From Cynocephalus volans (Eukaryota > Chordata > Mammalia > Dermoptera > Cynocephalidae), in NCBI RefSeq assembly GCF_027409185.1, contig NC_084467.1, positions 18,528,501 to 18,592,500 of the forward strand: a stretch of 64,000 nt of DNA, read 5' to 3'. The position numbers and the translations under genes were made by a program. A model generated the notes under the pieces. That model saw only the letters and a program-made list of their open reading frames with translations, did no database searches and was not told where the DNA came from. Positions 30,110 through 40,335 of the stretch are shown here, piece after piece (the stretch's first letter is position 1; each line of letters begins with the position of its first letter).

Positions 30110-30680
30110 ATCATTGCCCAGCTTTGCCTGGTCCACTGACTGCCCATAGTAGATGCTCAATGAAATGGATGTCTGCCTGTGTTTGGGGAGAGGGAACTCT
30201 GGTTTGTTTAGAGCATTGCAGACCCTTGGCATGACTGCTCCTTGAGTCACGCATGAGGTCTTGTGCTCACCTTTCCCTGCCTTGCTCCCTCCAATCTTCC
30301 AAAATAAATCCCTGATGTCCCAGAGGCGGGGGTGGGGTGGGGGTGCGGGGGGTGGGGGGATAATGACTGTTGAAAATGCACTGGCATGAGATGCGATAGT
30401 GTCTGCAATCATCTATGTGAATTGTGAAATCTAGACAAGTTCTAAGACCATGACTCAGAAATTTTACGTCAAGAAGGAAATTACAAACAAGGAATAACTA
30501 GGAGCATCGTTCACAGAGCGTCCTTCCCCAGCTGTGTCACTGCGAGCCCCTGACCCTGCACTTTAGTCATGGCAGGCATCTGGAATGCATGCGGGAACCT
30601 TGCACCTCCTCCCCCGAACTCAAGGCCCTCTCCTCCCAGGTCCTCTCTCTCTTGAGGATTGGGTTTGGCTTTTCCCAAGC
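30110..30680. other. No gene recognised; G-rich tract
   Basis: A G-rich run at 30326-30360 has several GGGG tracts and could fold as a quadruplex. Nothing else is assigned. Confidence 0.45.
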
Positions 30681-30684
30681 TGCC

Positions 30685-30830
30685 TCCTGATCCTCCTGTA
30701 GTTTCCTAAGGTGATAGCTATGGCTGAGAAGGCTGGCAGGTCCGGGTTCAAATCCTGACTTAGCCACTTACCAGCTGGTGCCCTTGGCAAGTTTCTGGAC
30801 CTCAATATTCTTATTCACAACTAACTAGGG
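30685..30830 (+). mobile_element. MIR SINE
   Basis: Sense MIR: 'gtccgggttcaaatcctgac', 'agccacttaccagctggtgc' and 'gcaagtttctggacctcaat'. Confidence 0.75.
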
Positions 30831-30859
30831 CTCCAGATGCTCACTTCCTAAGGCTTGTA

Positions 30860-30985
30860 TGGAATCTTAGCTCCAAGAAGGTAGCATTTTTGTCTGTTGT
30901 GTTCGTGGCTGTATCCCAGCATCTAGAATGGTAGCTGGCATAGAGTAGACCCTTAATAAATATTTGCTGAACAAATGAGTGACAA
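30860..30985 (+). mobile_element. L2 LINE 3' end
   Basis: 'agctccaagaaggtagcatt', 'gtatcccagcatctagaatg' and 'ccttaataaatatttgctga' match the L2 terminus. A short MIR-like end ('agtgcctggcacatagtggg') follows to about 31045. Confidence 0.8.
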
Positions 30986-31049
30986 TTCTAGCACAGTGCC
31001 TGGCACATAGTGGGTGCTCAGTATCTGGTCACTGTTCTTATTATTACTA

Positions 31050-31479
31050 CTAATTCCTGAAAGAGAACCTCCTGACCAGCTAACCTCAGAATTCCTGCTG
31101 CTCAGCCTCTGTCTCTCTCAGGATCAATGAATGTGCTGGTTTCTATTGTGTTCGTTGGTTTTGGATGGGTGTACTTGTGTGAGTCAGAGTCCCAGAGCCT
31201 AGACACTTGGGCTGGTGGAAAGGGGTGGGACAGACAAGACCTTGATCTTGCAAAGTTCAAGAGGAGGATTAGGGCATGCTACCTGTGGGGCTCAGCTAGG
31301 GCAGGAAGTTCTGCCAAGACTCCTTTCCTCCCAACTGAGGTCCCATCCACACCTCTGGAGATGATCCCCAAGTCTAGTCTATCCTTTGGGATCTGGGGAC
31401 CTCCTTTTTGCAGCTGCAGTGAGGAACAGAGAGAGAAAGCACCTTGATAAAAATAGGGAAACTGGCTCCGTGCATCAGT
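31050..31479. other. No gene recognised
   Basis: A plus-strand open frame (31127-31447) has no recognisable domain. It lacks a visible promoter or splice context. Confidence 0.35.
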
Positions 31480-31700
31480 CAAGGTTCCAGCAGGAAAAGG
31501 GGCACTCAAGGGGCCAACAGGAAAAAGAGAGTTAAGTGAAGGGACTTGTCTATAAAGGGGTTGGCAGGATTAAGGGATGGAGGGGCACCCCGGGGAATAG
31601 TTATAGTGGGAAACCCTGGGCACCACTAGCCTGATGCTGTAGCTCCCAGATAGGAGGTGTGGCCTTAGGTAGAGGGACTCAACTGGTCAACCCAGCCCAG
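31480..31700 (+). repeat. Unclassified old interspersed repeat, copy A
   Basis: Shares an ordered series of words with 49905-50060: a 'caggaaa...ggggcactc' start, 'ttaag...gggact', 'gggttggcaggattaaggga' and then an 'accccggggaa' block. The family is not identified. Confidence 0.45.
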
Positions 31701-31984
31701 CAGGGAGGAGGGACCCAGGGCAAAACACACCCCCAACCCTCTCTCTTCTTAGAGACCACCTGTACAGCCCAGAGCCTGCTGACTTTATTCAAATTATCCA
31801 ATCCTGAACTTGCTCAAACTTGCCTACCCCACATGCCCATTCCTTTCTGTGGAAACCACAACAAAATCTTTGGGTCAATGCCATTGAAAAAAGCTTTATT
31901 ACTTACAGTTCCCAAAAGGACATGTGTGGGGACACACATCTCAGTAAGGGCCACGTGGAGAAGCACCAGGGTCAGTCAGGAGGC

Positions 31985-32095
31985 AGCAGGAGTAAGTCTG
32001 GGGTAGGTCCTGAGAATTTACATTTCTAGCAAGTTCCCAGGTGATGATGATGCTGCTGGTTAGAGAACCCCACTTTGAGAACCACTGCTCTAACC
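31985..32095 (+). mobile_element. Probable hAT-type MER element end
   Basis: 'gagaatttacatttctagca', 'agttcccaggtgatgatgat' and 'actttgagaaccactgctct' resemble the right end of an ancient MER element of the hAT-Charlie class. Confidence 0.55.
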
Positions 32096-32625
32096 TACCT
32101 TTCCATTCCCACCTCAAGGCCTTTGCACCTCCTGTTCCCTCTCTTTAAAGTGCTCTTCCCAAAATCTTTGTCACTTACTCCAAGAAGGCTTCCTTGACCA
32201 CCCATTGTAAAGTAGCCATTCAGTCACTATCTCCTTGCCCTGTTTTATTTTCTTTAGGGCAGTGGCCACCATTAGAAATTATCTTGTTACGGGGCCAGCC
32301 CGTGGCTCACTTGGGAGAGTGTGGTGCTGGTAACACCAAGGCCATGGGTTCGGATCCCTATATAGCGATGGACGGTTAGCTCACTTGGGAGAGCGTGGTG
32401 CTGACAACACCAAGTCAAGGGTTAAGATCCCCTTACCAGTCATCTTTTTTTTTTTTTTTAAAGAAAGAAATTATCTTGTTACTGTATTTATTAACTTGTT
32501 TGTTTGTTGTCTGTTTGCCTATATTAAACTGAAAGCTCCAAGAAGGCAGGGATCTATCCCTTGGGGGCCCAGGACAGAGTTTGGCTTGCAGCAGATGCTC
32601 AGGAATATTTATTAAATTAAAAGCT
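32096..32625 (+). mobile_element. L2 LINE 3' end, split by a CYN SINE
   Basis: 'cacctcaaggcctttgcacc', 'ggcttccttgaccacccatt', 'ccctgttttattttctttag', then after the SINE 'gaaagctccaagaaggcagg' and 'gaatatttattaaatt'. Confidence 0.85.
32291..32465 (+). mobile_element. CYN-type dimeric SINE with a T-rich 3' run
   Basis: Sense dimer. Target-site duplication 'agaaattatcttgttac' at 32274-32290 and 32466-32482. The usual 'catctttaaaa' end has become a 14-15 base T run followed by 'aaagaa', so a slippage expansion of the TTT just before the A tail is likely. Confidence 0.88.
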
Positions 32626-33379
32626 TCTAGGGTGGATTCTTGCAACCTGGGGGGATCTGATGGGGCTGGGGTTTTCTGATGGTGGAGGCTGGGCATCAGA
32701 ATAGAAAGATGTTTGGATATTAAACTGAGCTGTTGACACAGGTTAGAAAAACTCATCCTCTTTTGGGGGGAAGGGCAGGGTGGGGTGAGAAAGAGTTTAA
32801 AATAGGTGACCTTTTCAAGCAGATGCGGGAGGAAGGAAGGGCTCACTGACATCACAGCTGAGAGGCCCCGAGCGCCGCTGTGGCCCAGCGGCCAGGGCCA
32901 CCAGAGCAGGACTCCAGCCTGAGTCACTGCCACCTGTAAATCAGGTGACCAGGCCAAGCCTGGGGGTGGGGGAATGGTCCTGAGAGGGGTAGGGCATGCG
33001 GGGAGAGGTGGTCGCTGCTGCCCAACCTGGGCCGCCTCCTCTCTTCCTTCAACCCTCTTCCAGCCGTTCACTGTCCTCTGCATTATGGAGGCCTGGGTAA
33101 GGCATAGGTCCTCAGTTTCCCCATCTGGGAAGTGGGGGTGTGCAAAGGGTTTGGACTTGAAAGTCTCTGAGAATCAAGTCCAGGCATTTCTGCTTGTCAT
33201 AGATGGCCTCACCCAAGCTCTTCACCTCCACTCACACACTCACGTCTGCCCGGAGTTCTGGAACCTGTCCTGCCTCAAGGTCTCCTTTCCAGCTCTTTAT
33301 CTCCACTTCTCCTGCCCCTCAACATGCCGGTACCTCCTCTCCTGAGCAAACACTGTCCATCCTCCAGGCTGGGGACGCT
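32626..33379. other. No gene recognised
   Basis: Unassigned sequence. The minus-strand frame 32433-33083 spans L2 and SINE DNA and is therefore not a credible gene. A MIR-like 'ctcagtttccccatctggga' is present at about 33110-33130. Confidence 0.4.
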
Positions 33380-33545
33380 GGGTGCAGGAGAGGAAGGAGC
33401 ACGGGCTTTGGAGCCTGCCAGAGCTGGTGCCAGATCTGGCCCTGGCCCTGATATCCTTGGTGAATCTTTACCCTTCTGACCTCAGTTTTCCTTTCTATAG
33501 TGTAGACATATCTACCTTCTAGATTGTGGTAAAGATAAAAAGTCA
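33380..33545 (+). mobile_element. MIR SINE
   Basis: Sense MIR: 'gcacgggctttggagcctgc', 'acctcagttttcctttctat' and 'agattgtggtaaagataaaa'. Confidence 0.7.
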
Positions 33546-33754
33546 TGAAAGTTGGTTTCCTTTGCCTTTTTTTTTAAGTTCCAGTTACTGCTACCCTGAG
33601 GCTTTTCAGAATTTCTTGAAATGATGGATTCCAGTAACACTGACAGCCCTTGGGCAGCCCACCATGAAGCCCTTGATCCCAGCCTGGCTGAAAGCAGAGA
33701 CTTTCACACACCACGACACTGCCCAGCATCTGGCTCAGAGCTAGTAGCAGGGCA

Positions 33755-33910
33755 GGAAGATTTAGTGAACGCCATCCAGATGCCAAGTGCCCTGCTGGCT
33801 ACTTCATGTGGGTCAGCCCCGTTTATCCTCATCACTGTGTGGTGTTATTGTTCCCATCAGGAAACTGAGGCCCTGGAGGTGTCCTGACTTACCCAAGCAG
33901 AGATGGGTGA
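33755..33910 (-). mobile_element. MIR SINE
   Basis: Antisense MIR: 'gccaagtgccctgctggcta', 'gtttatcctcatcactgtgt' and 'aggaaactgaggccctggag'. Confidence 0.65.
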
Positions 33911-33929
33911 GTGACGAGCCTGGAGAAGT

Positions 33930-34075
33930 GGGCAGTACACGAAGAGCCTTGAGTACATTTTATCTTGAGGGCAGTGGGGAACCTCTGCAGGTTTTAGATG
34001 GGGAGGCAACATGATCAGACTTGGGCTGAAAGCTGGGCAGGGTTGAGACAGGGAGGGAGGAAAGGAGGATGATGG
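33930..34075 (-). mobile_element. L2 LINE fragment, antisense
   Basis: 'gcagtggggaacctctgcag', 'gaggcaacatgatcagactt' match reverse L2 ('ggagccattg...gtgacatgatc'). Confidence 0.65.
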
Positions 34076-34214
34076 TTTGATTTCTGGTAAGAAAGGAGAC
34101 CTCACCTTGGCAAAGAGGGAAGGTGATGTGGGAGGGACAGATGGGGACAAAGCTGGCATGTATAACCTGGAATGAGCCACTTGAGCTGGGATTGGGTGGG
34201 GAGTTTGGGGTGGG

Positions 34215-34420
34215 TCCATGTTGCCTAATCCAGGGGCTGTGTGGTCTTGGGCAAGTTACTTTGCTTCTCTGAGTCTCAATCCCTCATCTGTAAAGTAGGC
34301 TTAATCACAGTACTGCTTCCTGGGGAGCTGTGAGAGTTCAATGAGATAATTAAGACATGCAAAGCACTTACTTAGGCCAGTGTCTGGCACACAGCAAGTG
34401 CTCAAGAACCACGAGTGAGA
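34215..34420 (+). mobile_element. Near full-length MIR SINE
   Basis: 'gctgtgtggtcttgggcaag', 'ctctgagtctcaatccctca', 'gtgtctggcacacagcaagt' in order. Confidence 0.85.
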
Positions 34421-34839
34421 TATTCTCATGATTTTTATTGTAATCCTCATTGATACTGGAACAGTCTTCCAGGTAGGCTGGGGGCTTCAGCTCCCAGGAG
34501 TATCCCCAAGCCCAGCAATTTCAGGTGGGCTCTCTGCTTCCTGGCAGGGAGGGTGGGAACGGCAGCCAAGAGTGCAGGTGCCACCTCCTGTCCCTCCCTG
34601 TCTATTTCCAGCGTAGCTGCCTGAGGCCACTGCCAGGTGCAGGGCGGTGAGTCAGAGCCAGGCTCAGAGGACAAGGCGGCCCTGGGGACCTGAAGCTGTC
34701 ACAGCTTCCCTCCCTCAGTCTTTCCTATGGGCACTTTAATGGGGGAAGGCTGGGCCTTTGCTAAAAGGTCCCCCATCAATGTCACCTAGAGGACATGGGG
34801 ACAGAGCCCTAATATACCCCAAATCCACCTCTTTACTGG

Positions 34840-34950
34840 CTGGAGGTGGAGGCTAGGGCCATGTCCTGTTCACTGCCATTCCCACTATACGACAGGGGTT
34901 GGCACATAGGAGGAATGCAATAAATGTGCACTGACTGAACAAACCAACAT
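34840..34950 (+). mobile_element. L2 LINE 3' end
   Basis: 'gttggcacataggaggaatg' followed by 'caataaatgtgcactgactg'. Confidence 0.6.
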
Positions 34951-34989
34951 TTGTACAGGACTTTAGAGAAACAGGATTTTTTCATGTGG

Positions 34990-35165
34990 GTGGAGCATGA
35001 GCACTGGAGACAGACAGACAGAAAGGGTTTATGGGACTCTGGGCAGGGGAATTTGCCTTTCTGAGCCTCAGTTTGCTCATCATTGAAGTGGGGATACCAA
35101 TGTGTACCTTGTTAAGGACCGTTGTGAGGTACAAATGAGGTACCACAGAAAACTCATATATCAGC
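34990..35165 (+). mobile_element. MIR SINE
   Basis: 'ctgagcctcagtttgctcat' then 'gttgtgaggtacaaatgagg'. Confidence 0.7.
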
Positions 35166-35264
35166 TTCAGACTATGTCTGTAATAACATTGTTCACATTT
35201 TGTTACAGGTATTTATTACCATATCTGCTCCTTCCTGGATGGTGAGCTTCTCCTGGGTCGGGGG

Positions 35265-35475
35265 GCCACAGTGAGTAGAGGCTTCCAAGACAGGACATGA
35301 ACTTGAATCCTGGACCTGCTTTTACGTTGCTGTGTGACCTTGGACAAATCACTCACCCTCTCTGAGCCTCAGTTTCTTTGTGAAACAGGAGTGATGATTG
35401 TAAAGGCCATGGTGAGCATTAAAAGAGGCATGTTGTGCAACGTGCCCAGCACAGTATCCAGCCCATGGAGGCACC
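35265..35475 (+). mobile_element. MIR SINE
   Basis: 'gctgtgtgaccttggacaaa', 'ctctctgagcctcagtttct' and 'gtgcccagcacagtatccag'. Confidence 0.8.
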
Positions 35476-35529
35476 TATAATATTGTGGAAGAGGAACAGG
35501 CTTGTTACTGATCAACAAGTATCAGCCAT

Positions 35530-35690
35530 TTGAGTGGGTGGAATGGAAAGAGCTTGGACTGGGAATGAAGAAACCTGGGCTCTGGAACTGACTTTGAAGC
35601 CAAATGGCTGAGTATCTGTAGACAAATCCTTCAACCTCTCTGGGCTCAACTTCCCATCTGTAAAATGAAGGGCTTGGACCCAATGGCCCA
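35530..35690 (+). mobile_element. MIR-family SINE
   Basis: 'ggaaagagcttggactggga', 'caacctctctgggctcaact' and 'tcccatctgtaaaatgaagg'. It is the third MIR in a row in the same orientation within 700 bp. Confidence 0.7.
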
Positions 35691-36019
35691 AGTGTCCTTC
35701 TGGCTCAGCCTCCTCTGACTGAGGCAGATGGCCATGGCCTGACCTCTGTGAGCAGACTCCTCAGTGAGAAGCAGAAGGCAGATGATCCTGGGGTCACCCA
35801 GTCATGCTTTGAGTCAGTGGAGGCAGTCCATCAAGTGTACCCTGGCCCTGGCCCCAGCAAGCCACAGGGATGAACCTGAGGCCTCTGTAGACAGAGCATG
35901 TGCCCAAGAGGCACAGCTAATGAGGAGCCAGCAGGAGATCAGTGTTCAGTGCGCTGTTGTCCCCTGAGGCTGCTCCATATGGCCCTTAGGTACCTCTCAT
36001 CCTGGTCTGTCTTCAAGGC

Positions 36020-36165
36020 ACACTGCGAAGTAGGCTTTGTTTAAACATTCCTTGTTTTGTTAATGCAGAAGCAGGCCCAGAGAGCTGAAGGCACTCACCC
36101 AGGAGCACTCAGCTGTGGAGTAGAGGAGAGAACTTGAACTTGGTTCTCCTGCCCCCAGACCTATC
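36020..36165 (-). mobile_element. MIR SINE fragment
   Basis: Antisense remnant with 'gcccagagagctgaaggcac' and 'ggagcactcagctgtggagt'. Confidence 0.5.
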
Positions 36166-36341
36166 CTGGTACCTGGGGCCTCTCGCAAGGAACTTTCTCT
36201 AACTGGACATCACCCCGCCCCTGCTCTGGCCCCCCTCACCCAATGTCCTCTCCAAGTCCCCACCTCATCTTCCTCCAGGCCATCTTTCACCCTGGATCCA
36301 ACTGAGTTTCCTAAAATAGCCCTGACCATCTCCCTCTCACC

Positions 36342-37090
36342 TCATTCACTCATTCATTCATTCATTCATTCATTCTCTCAACAAATATTTATCGAGTGAC
36401 ACCCTATGGTCCCTGGCTCTGTTTTAAGTCACCGGAGATACAAAAAGATGAATAAAACAAAGTCCCCTGCTCTCGGTGGTTATACGTTCCAGTGTTGGGG
36501 AGAGGCAGACCATGAATAAGTGGAATACAAACTGCTCTGAAGAAAGATAAAGTAGGATGAGAGGGTGGTGTGAGGGGGTGCTATCTGAGATGGAGGTGGG
36601 TCAGGCATATGAACACCTAATTACAGTGCAAGGTGCCAGGTGCTGATTCAGAGTTGGGTACAAAGAATGTTGGAAGCTTGAAGGACAGGGCAGTTCATTC
36701 CTCCTGGGAGGCAGCGAGGGGCCTTTCGAGAGGGTCATCAGGGAAGGTGTCACAGAGACTCTTGCCATTCCAGCTGAGCTAGGAAGGAGAGTATACCAGG
36801 CCAGGAAGTGTGGGGACAGCATGTGCAAAGGCAAGGAGGTGTAATGTTCAGGGGGCAGGAGCACGGCTGCGTGAGTGGAGAGGTAAAGCCAAAACTGGAG
36901 CCAGAGAGTAAATGGTGATGAATGTCAAGCTCAGAAGCTTGGACTTGATCCTGAGGGGGATGGGGAGTCTTCCAGGGTTGTTGAGCAGGGGAGTGACCCC
37001 TGCAGATGTGTTTTAGAGCTCTCAACATGGTGGCAGAGCAAGACACTGGAAGGACCAAGCTAGAGGAGCCAGGTGTAGAGACATCCAGTT
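36342..37090 (-). mobile_element. L2 LINE 3' region, antisense, starting in an (ATTC)n run
   Basis: (ATTC)n at 36343-36374 is the expanded L2 terminal repeat. Then 'caacaaatatttatcgagtg', 'gtgtcacagagactcttgcc', 'accaggccaggaagtgtggg', 'gcatgtgcaaaggcaaggag' and 'cttggacttgatcctgaggg' follow the reverse L2 order over 700 bp. Confidence 0.85.
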
Positions 37091-37424
37091 GGGGCTGGCC
37101 CTGGGGGATTGGAGCTTGGAAAGTTCTGCCCTTGGAACCATGGCCTATACACACCCAGAACTGGATCCAGCAGCTTGAGAGGACCTATTTAAAGCTGCTG
37201 GAGGCAGCGCAGGGTGGGGTTGGGGGGGTGGGGCTCCCAGTTTTGAGCTGGAGAGAACCAGGCAAGTCCAGGCCTGGGGCTGAGCAGAAGCGGGAGGGGA
37301 GTTAAATGAATTAGACTTGGAAAAGTCAGACTAAGGAATTCACTGGTGGCAGCCCAATCTGTGACACCAAGGTAGGTGTCATGACCAAACCGCACACAGT
37401 TCCTACCCTAAAAAGAAGCCGGCT

Positions 37425-37650
37425 TTTGGCTTACTGTTTCTTAAGTGCCTACTATACTCCAAGAGCTTTGCAGCTTATTTCATCCAATTCTGACAGCACC
37501 ACACAAGTGGGTACTATTATTATCCCTATTTCACAGGTGAGTGAACTAAGGTTCAGAAAAAATAAGTCACTAGCTGAAGGTCACATGCTGATCTAGAGGT
37601 GGAGCTGGGATCAGACCCAGGTCTGTGGTGTGTCTATTATGTTCTAATGT
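37425..37650 (-). mobile_element. Near full-length MIR SINE
   Basis: 'cttaagtgcctactatactc', 'gtactattattatccctatt' and 'gagctgggatcagacccagg'. Confidence 0.85.
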
Positions 37651-37895
37651 CCCCTCGACATTGCTGGTATAGACAGGAGGAGTCAGGGAGCCTCTGCTAG
37701 TGGATTTTCTTGCTGATCTGTGTTGCCTTGAGGTGGCCATGATCTTGGGACTGTAATGGCCTGTCATCTGTGTGCCCCTACCAGTACTGAGGACTTTTAG
37801 GGATGGGACTGTGTTATGGCTTGAATGTTTGTGTCCCCTCTAAAATTCATGTTGAAACTTAATCCACAGTGCAATGGTATTAGGGGGTGGGCCTA

Positions 37896-38000
37896 GGGCC
37901 GGGCCTGTGGCTCAGCTGGGAGAGCGTGGTGCTGACAACACCAAGTCAAGGGTTAAGATCCCTTTACCCGTCATCTTAAAAAAAAAAAAAAAAAAAAAGA
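37896..38000 (+). mobile_element. CYN hybrid monomer (internally deleted dimer)
   Basis: Begins as monomer 1 ('gggccgggcctgtggctcag') but continues as monomer 2 from the anticodon region on ('gctgacaacaccaagtcaag' to 'cccgtcatctta') plus poly(A). Target-site duplication 'ggtgggcct' at 37886-37894 and 38001-38009. Confidence 0.85.
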
Positions 38001-38082
38001 GGTGGGCCTTTAGGAGGGGATTAGGCCACGCGGGCCCTGCCTTCGTGGATGGGATTAGTGATTTTATAAAATGGCTGGAGGG

Positions 38083-38123
38083 CACAATGTATATCGACAA
38101 AATAAAATTTAAAAAAAAAAAAA
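38083..38123 (+). mobile_element. Extremely 5'-truncated L1 insertion
   Basis: Only 'cacaatgtatatcgacaaaa', a few more bases and poly(A) are present. This is the same 3' terminus as the L1 at 20.14-20.18 kb. Duplication 'aaaatggctggaggg' at 38068-38082 and 38124-38138. Confidence 0.85.
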
Positions 38124-38394
38124 AAAATGGCTGGAGGGAACTAGCTAGGCCCTTTTTGCCCTTCCATCTCTTCTGCCATTGAGGCCACATTTCTCCATTC
38201 CAGAGAAAGCAGCAACAAGGCACTGTCTTGGAAGTAGAGACCAGGCCCTCACCAAACACCAAATCTGCCAGTGCCTTGATCTTGGACTTCCCAGCGTTCA
38301 GAACTGTGAGAAAATAAATTTATGTTGTTTATAAATTATCTAGTCTGTGGCATTTTGTTATAGCAGCCTGAACTGACTAAGACAGACTGCGTCT

Positions 38395-38475
38395 CCCTGA
38401 CCATGGTAACCCCAGGGCCCAGCACAGGGTCTAGCATATAGCAGGTGCTTAATGAGAGTTTCAGAATAAATGAGT
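38395..38475 (+). mobile_element. L2 LINE 3' end
   Basis: 'cagggcccagcacagggtct' and 'gcaggtgcttaatgagagtt'. Confidence 0.6.
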
Positions 38476-38769
38476 GGCCTTTGGACTTCTTTGTTGACTG
38501 GTCCCCACACTGTTGAGATGGCACAAACTGCTCCAGCAGACACACAAGCAGGGTCACTACGCCCGGCTAAGCTAGCTTCTTAGTCAGAATCAACATGTTC
38601 CTCCATTTTGAGTTCTCTCTGTTCAACCCCCCACCTTAGCCTTTCCCAAATCAAATCTCTCTCTCTCTCTCTGCCTTCTAAGACTCTGGAGCTCTTCTCC
38701 TTCACTGCAGGCCCAACTCTCACCCTTGGCAGAGATCCTGAAGTAGCTCAGCGTTGGGTAGGCTGGGCC

Positions 38770-38905
38770 TTTTACCTAATTCCTTTGAGTGTCTAAGCCT
38801 TTGGCTATTGCTGTATCTCCTGTTCATAGCACAACGCCAGACACATAATAGTTGCTCAATAAGTATCTGTCAAATGAATGAACAAACAATAAAGGAATGA
38901 ATAGA
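38770..38905 (+). mobile_element. L2 LINE 3' end
   Basis: 'tgctgtatctcctgttcata', 'acacataatagttgctcaat' and the terminal 'aatgaatgaac' repeats. A (TC)n run lies upstream at 38656-38672. Confidence 0.7.
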
Positions 38906-39142
38906 TGAATGAATGAATCAGGGCTCAACAAAGAGGCAGCTCTACTGAGCTGTCTACTCTAGGCTGATGTGTGTGTGACTTTGGCATTTAGGGGACTTGT
39001 TTTTCCCACCTTTGAGGTGAATGGGTTTGATGGAACCAGCCCTGTCCACCCCAGTGTCCACTGAGGCATGCTAGACATAGGATATTCCCACGCATGGCCT
39101 CCCTTGTGTACACACCCAGATTCTAATGAAACTCAAAAATTG

Positions 39143-39316
39143 TTTTTTTTTTTTTTTCTTTAAAAAGATGACCGGTAAGGGGATCTCAACCCTTGGCTTG
39201 GTGTTGTCAGCACCACGCTCAGCCAGTGAGCAAACCGGCCATCCCTATATAGGATCCGAACCCGTGGCCTTGGTGTTATCAGCACCGCACTCTACCGAGT
39301 GAGCCACGGCCCGGCC
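39143..39316 (-). mobile_element. CYN-type dimeric SINE (left of a tandem pair)
   Basis: Antisense dimer: T tail, 'agatgaccggtaaggggatc', '...gagccacggcccggcc'. Only its left side has a target-site copy ('gaaactcaaaaattgtt' at 39128-39144). Confidence 0.85.
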
Positions 39317-39492
39317 TTTTTGTTTTCTTTTTTCAAAAGATGACCGGTAAGGGGATCTTAACCCTTGACCTGGTGTTGTCAGCACCACATTCTCTCAAGT
39401 AAGCCAACTGGCCATCCCTATATAGGGATCTGAACCCGTGGCCTTGGTGTTATCAGCACCACACTCTCCCAGTTGAGCCACAGGCCGGCCCC
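39317..39492 (-). mobile_element. CYN-type dimeric SINE (right of a tandem pair)
   Basis: A second antisense dimer follows directly through a T-rich spacer and ends 'gccacaggccggcccc'. The matching target-site copy lies at 39494-39510. Confidence 0.85.
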
Positions 39493-39689
39493 AGAAACTC
39501 AAAAATTGTTATGGGGAAGAAAGCCCTGAAATGATTTGTAACCATAGTAGTTGCTGACCTGGGAGACAGCCACTTGCTCACTGTGGGTTGGGGCTTTACA
39601 ATCCTCAGTGCAAGAGCAAGACTCCCCTTTTGTTCTCTTCAAAGAAGGTTATAGAGCACAGGGTGTAAATGACATTATTACAGGGTTTC

Positions 39690-40170
39690 ATTTGTTCATC
39701 TCTTTATCTATTTAACTATTTATGGAGCATCTTCTAAGTACCTGGCTCTGGGGACATAACAATGAGCAAGAAGCCCTTTCGAACCCTACATTCTGGTGGG
39801 AGAGTCAAGAAATTTAAAAATATAAACACTTTTTTTTGGCAGCTGGCTGGTATGGGGATCTGAACCCATAACCTTGGTGTTACCAGCACCACGGTCTCCC
39901 AAGTGAGCTCACTGGCCAGCCCAATAAAGATACGTATTATGATAAGCTCCACGAAGGAAATCAACAGGGTGCGGGGCTACAGGGGGCAAGGGAAGTAGGG
40001 GTTACCTGAGTTGGGGGCTCAGAGCGGGCCCCCAAAAGTTCATAAAGAGCTTTATCTGAGCTGCAACTAGAGGACAAGAAGAAGCTGATCTTCCAAAAAG
40101 CAGAGGGAAGAGCATACCAGGCAGAAGGAACAGTGTGTGCGAAAGCTCAGGGGGAAAGGGATAATTGAGA
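39690..40170 (-). mobile_element. L2 LINE 3' region, antisense, split by a CYN monomer
   Basis: 'gcatcttctaagtacctggc', 'ctacattctggtgggagagt', then after the SINE 'agcataccaggcagaaggaa' and 'cagtgtgtgcgaaagctcag'. Confidence 0.75.
39829..39922 (-). mobile_element. CYN-type monomeric SINE
   Basis: T tail, 'ggcagctggctggtatgggg', tRNA-Ile-like body, and 5' end 'gagctcactggccagccc'. Confidence 0.82.
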
Positions 40171-40239
40171 ATCCTTTTCATTTTTTTAAACAAAGAAATC
40201 AATATAAAATTGCAGTTCTTTCGTTATGAGTAGTGCCAG

Positions 40240-40335
40240 ATTAATTTCCTCATTCAACAAATCAAGCCCCTACTGTGTAGCCAGCCCTGCACTAGGCCCT
40301 GGGGACAAACAGTGATGAATAAAAGTGACATTCTC
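40240..40335 (-). mobile_element. L2 LINE 3' end, antisense
   Basis: 'cattcaacaaatcaagcccc', 'tactgtgtagccagccctgc' and 'ggggacaaacagtgatgaat'. The following 40.34-40.90 kb is unassigned; its overlapping minus-strand frames show no recognisable domain. Confidence 0.65.

Larger units (their letters stand above)
37812..38384 (+). mobile_element. MaLR LTR (MLT1/MST-type) split by a CYN hybrid and a tiny L1 insertion
   Basis: Starts 'tgttatggcttgaatgtttg' and continues 'aaattcatgttgaaacttaa'. It ends 'gttcagaactgtgagaaaat' and 'gcctgaactgactaagaca'. Insertions at 37896-38000 and 38083-38123 each carry their own target-site duplication. Confidence 0.85.

Noticed and set aside
36342..36375. Direct repeats of ATTC as a possible CRISPR-like or regulatory array
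   Set aside because: It is a tetranucleotide microsatellite at the end of an L2 element, and the genome is mammalian.
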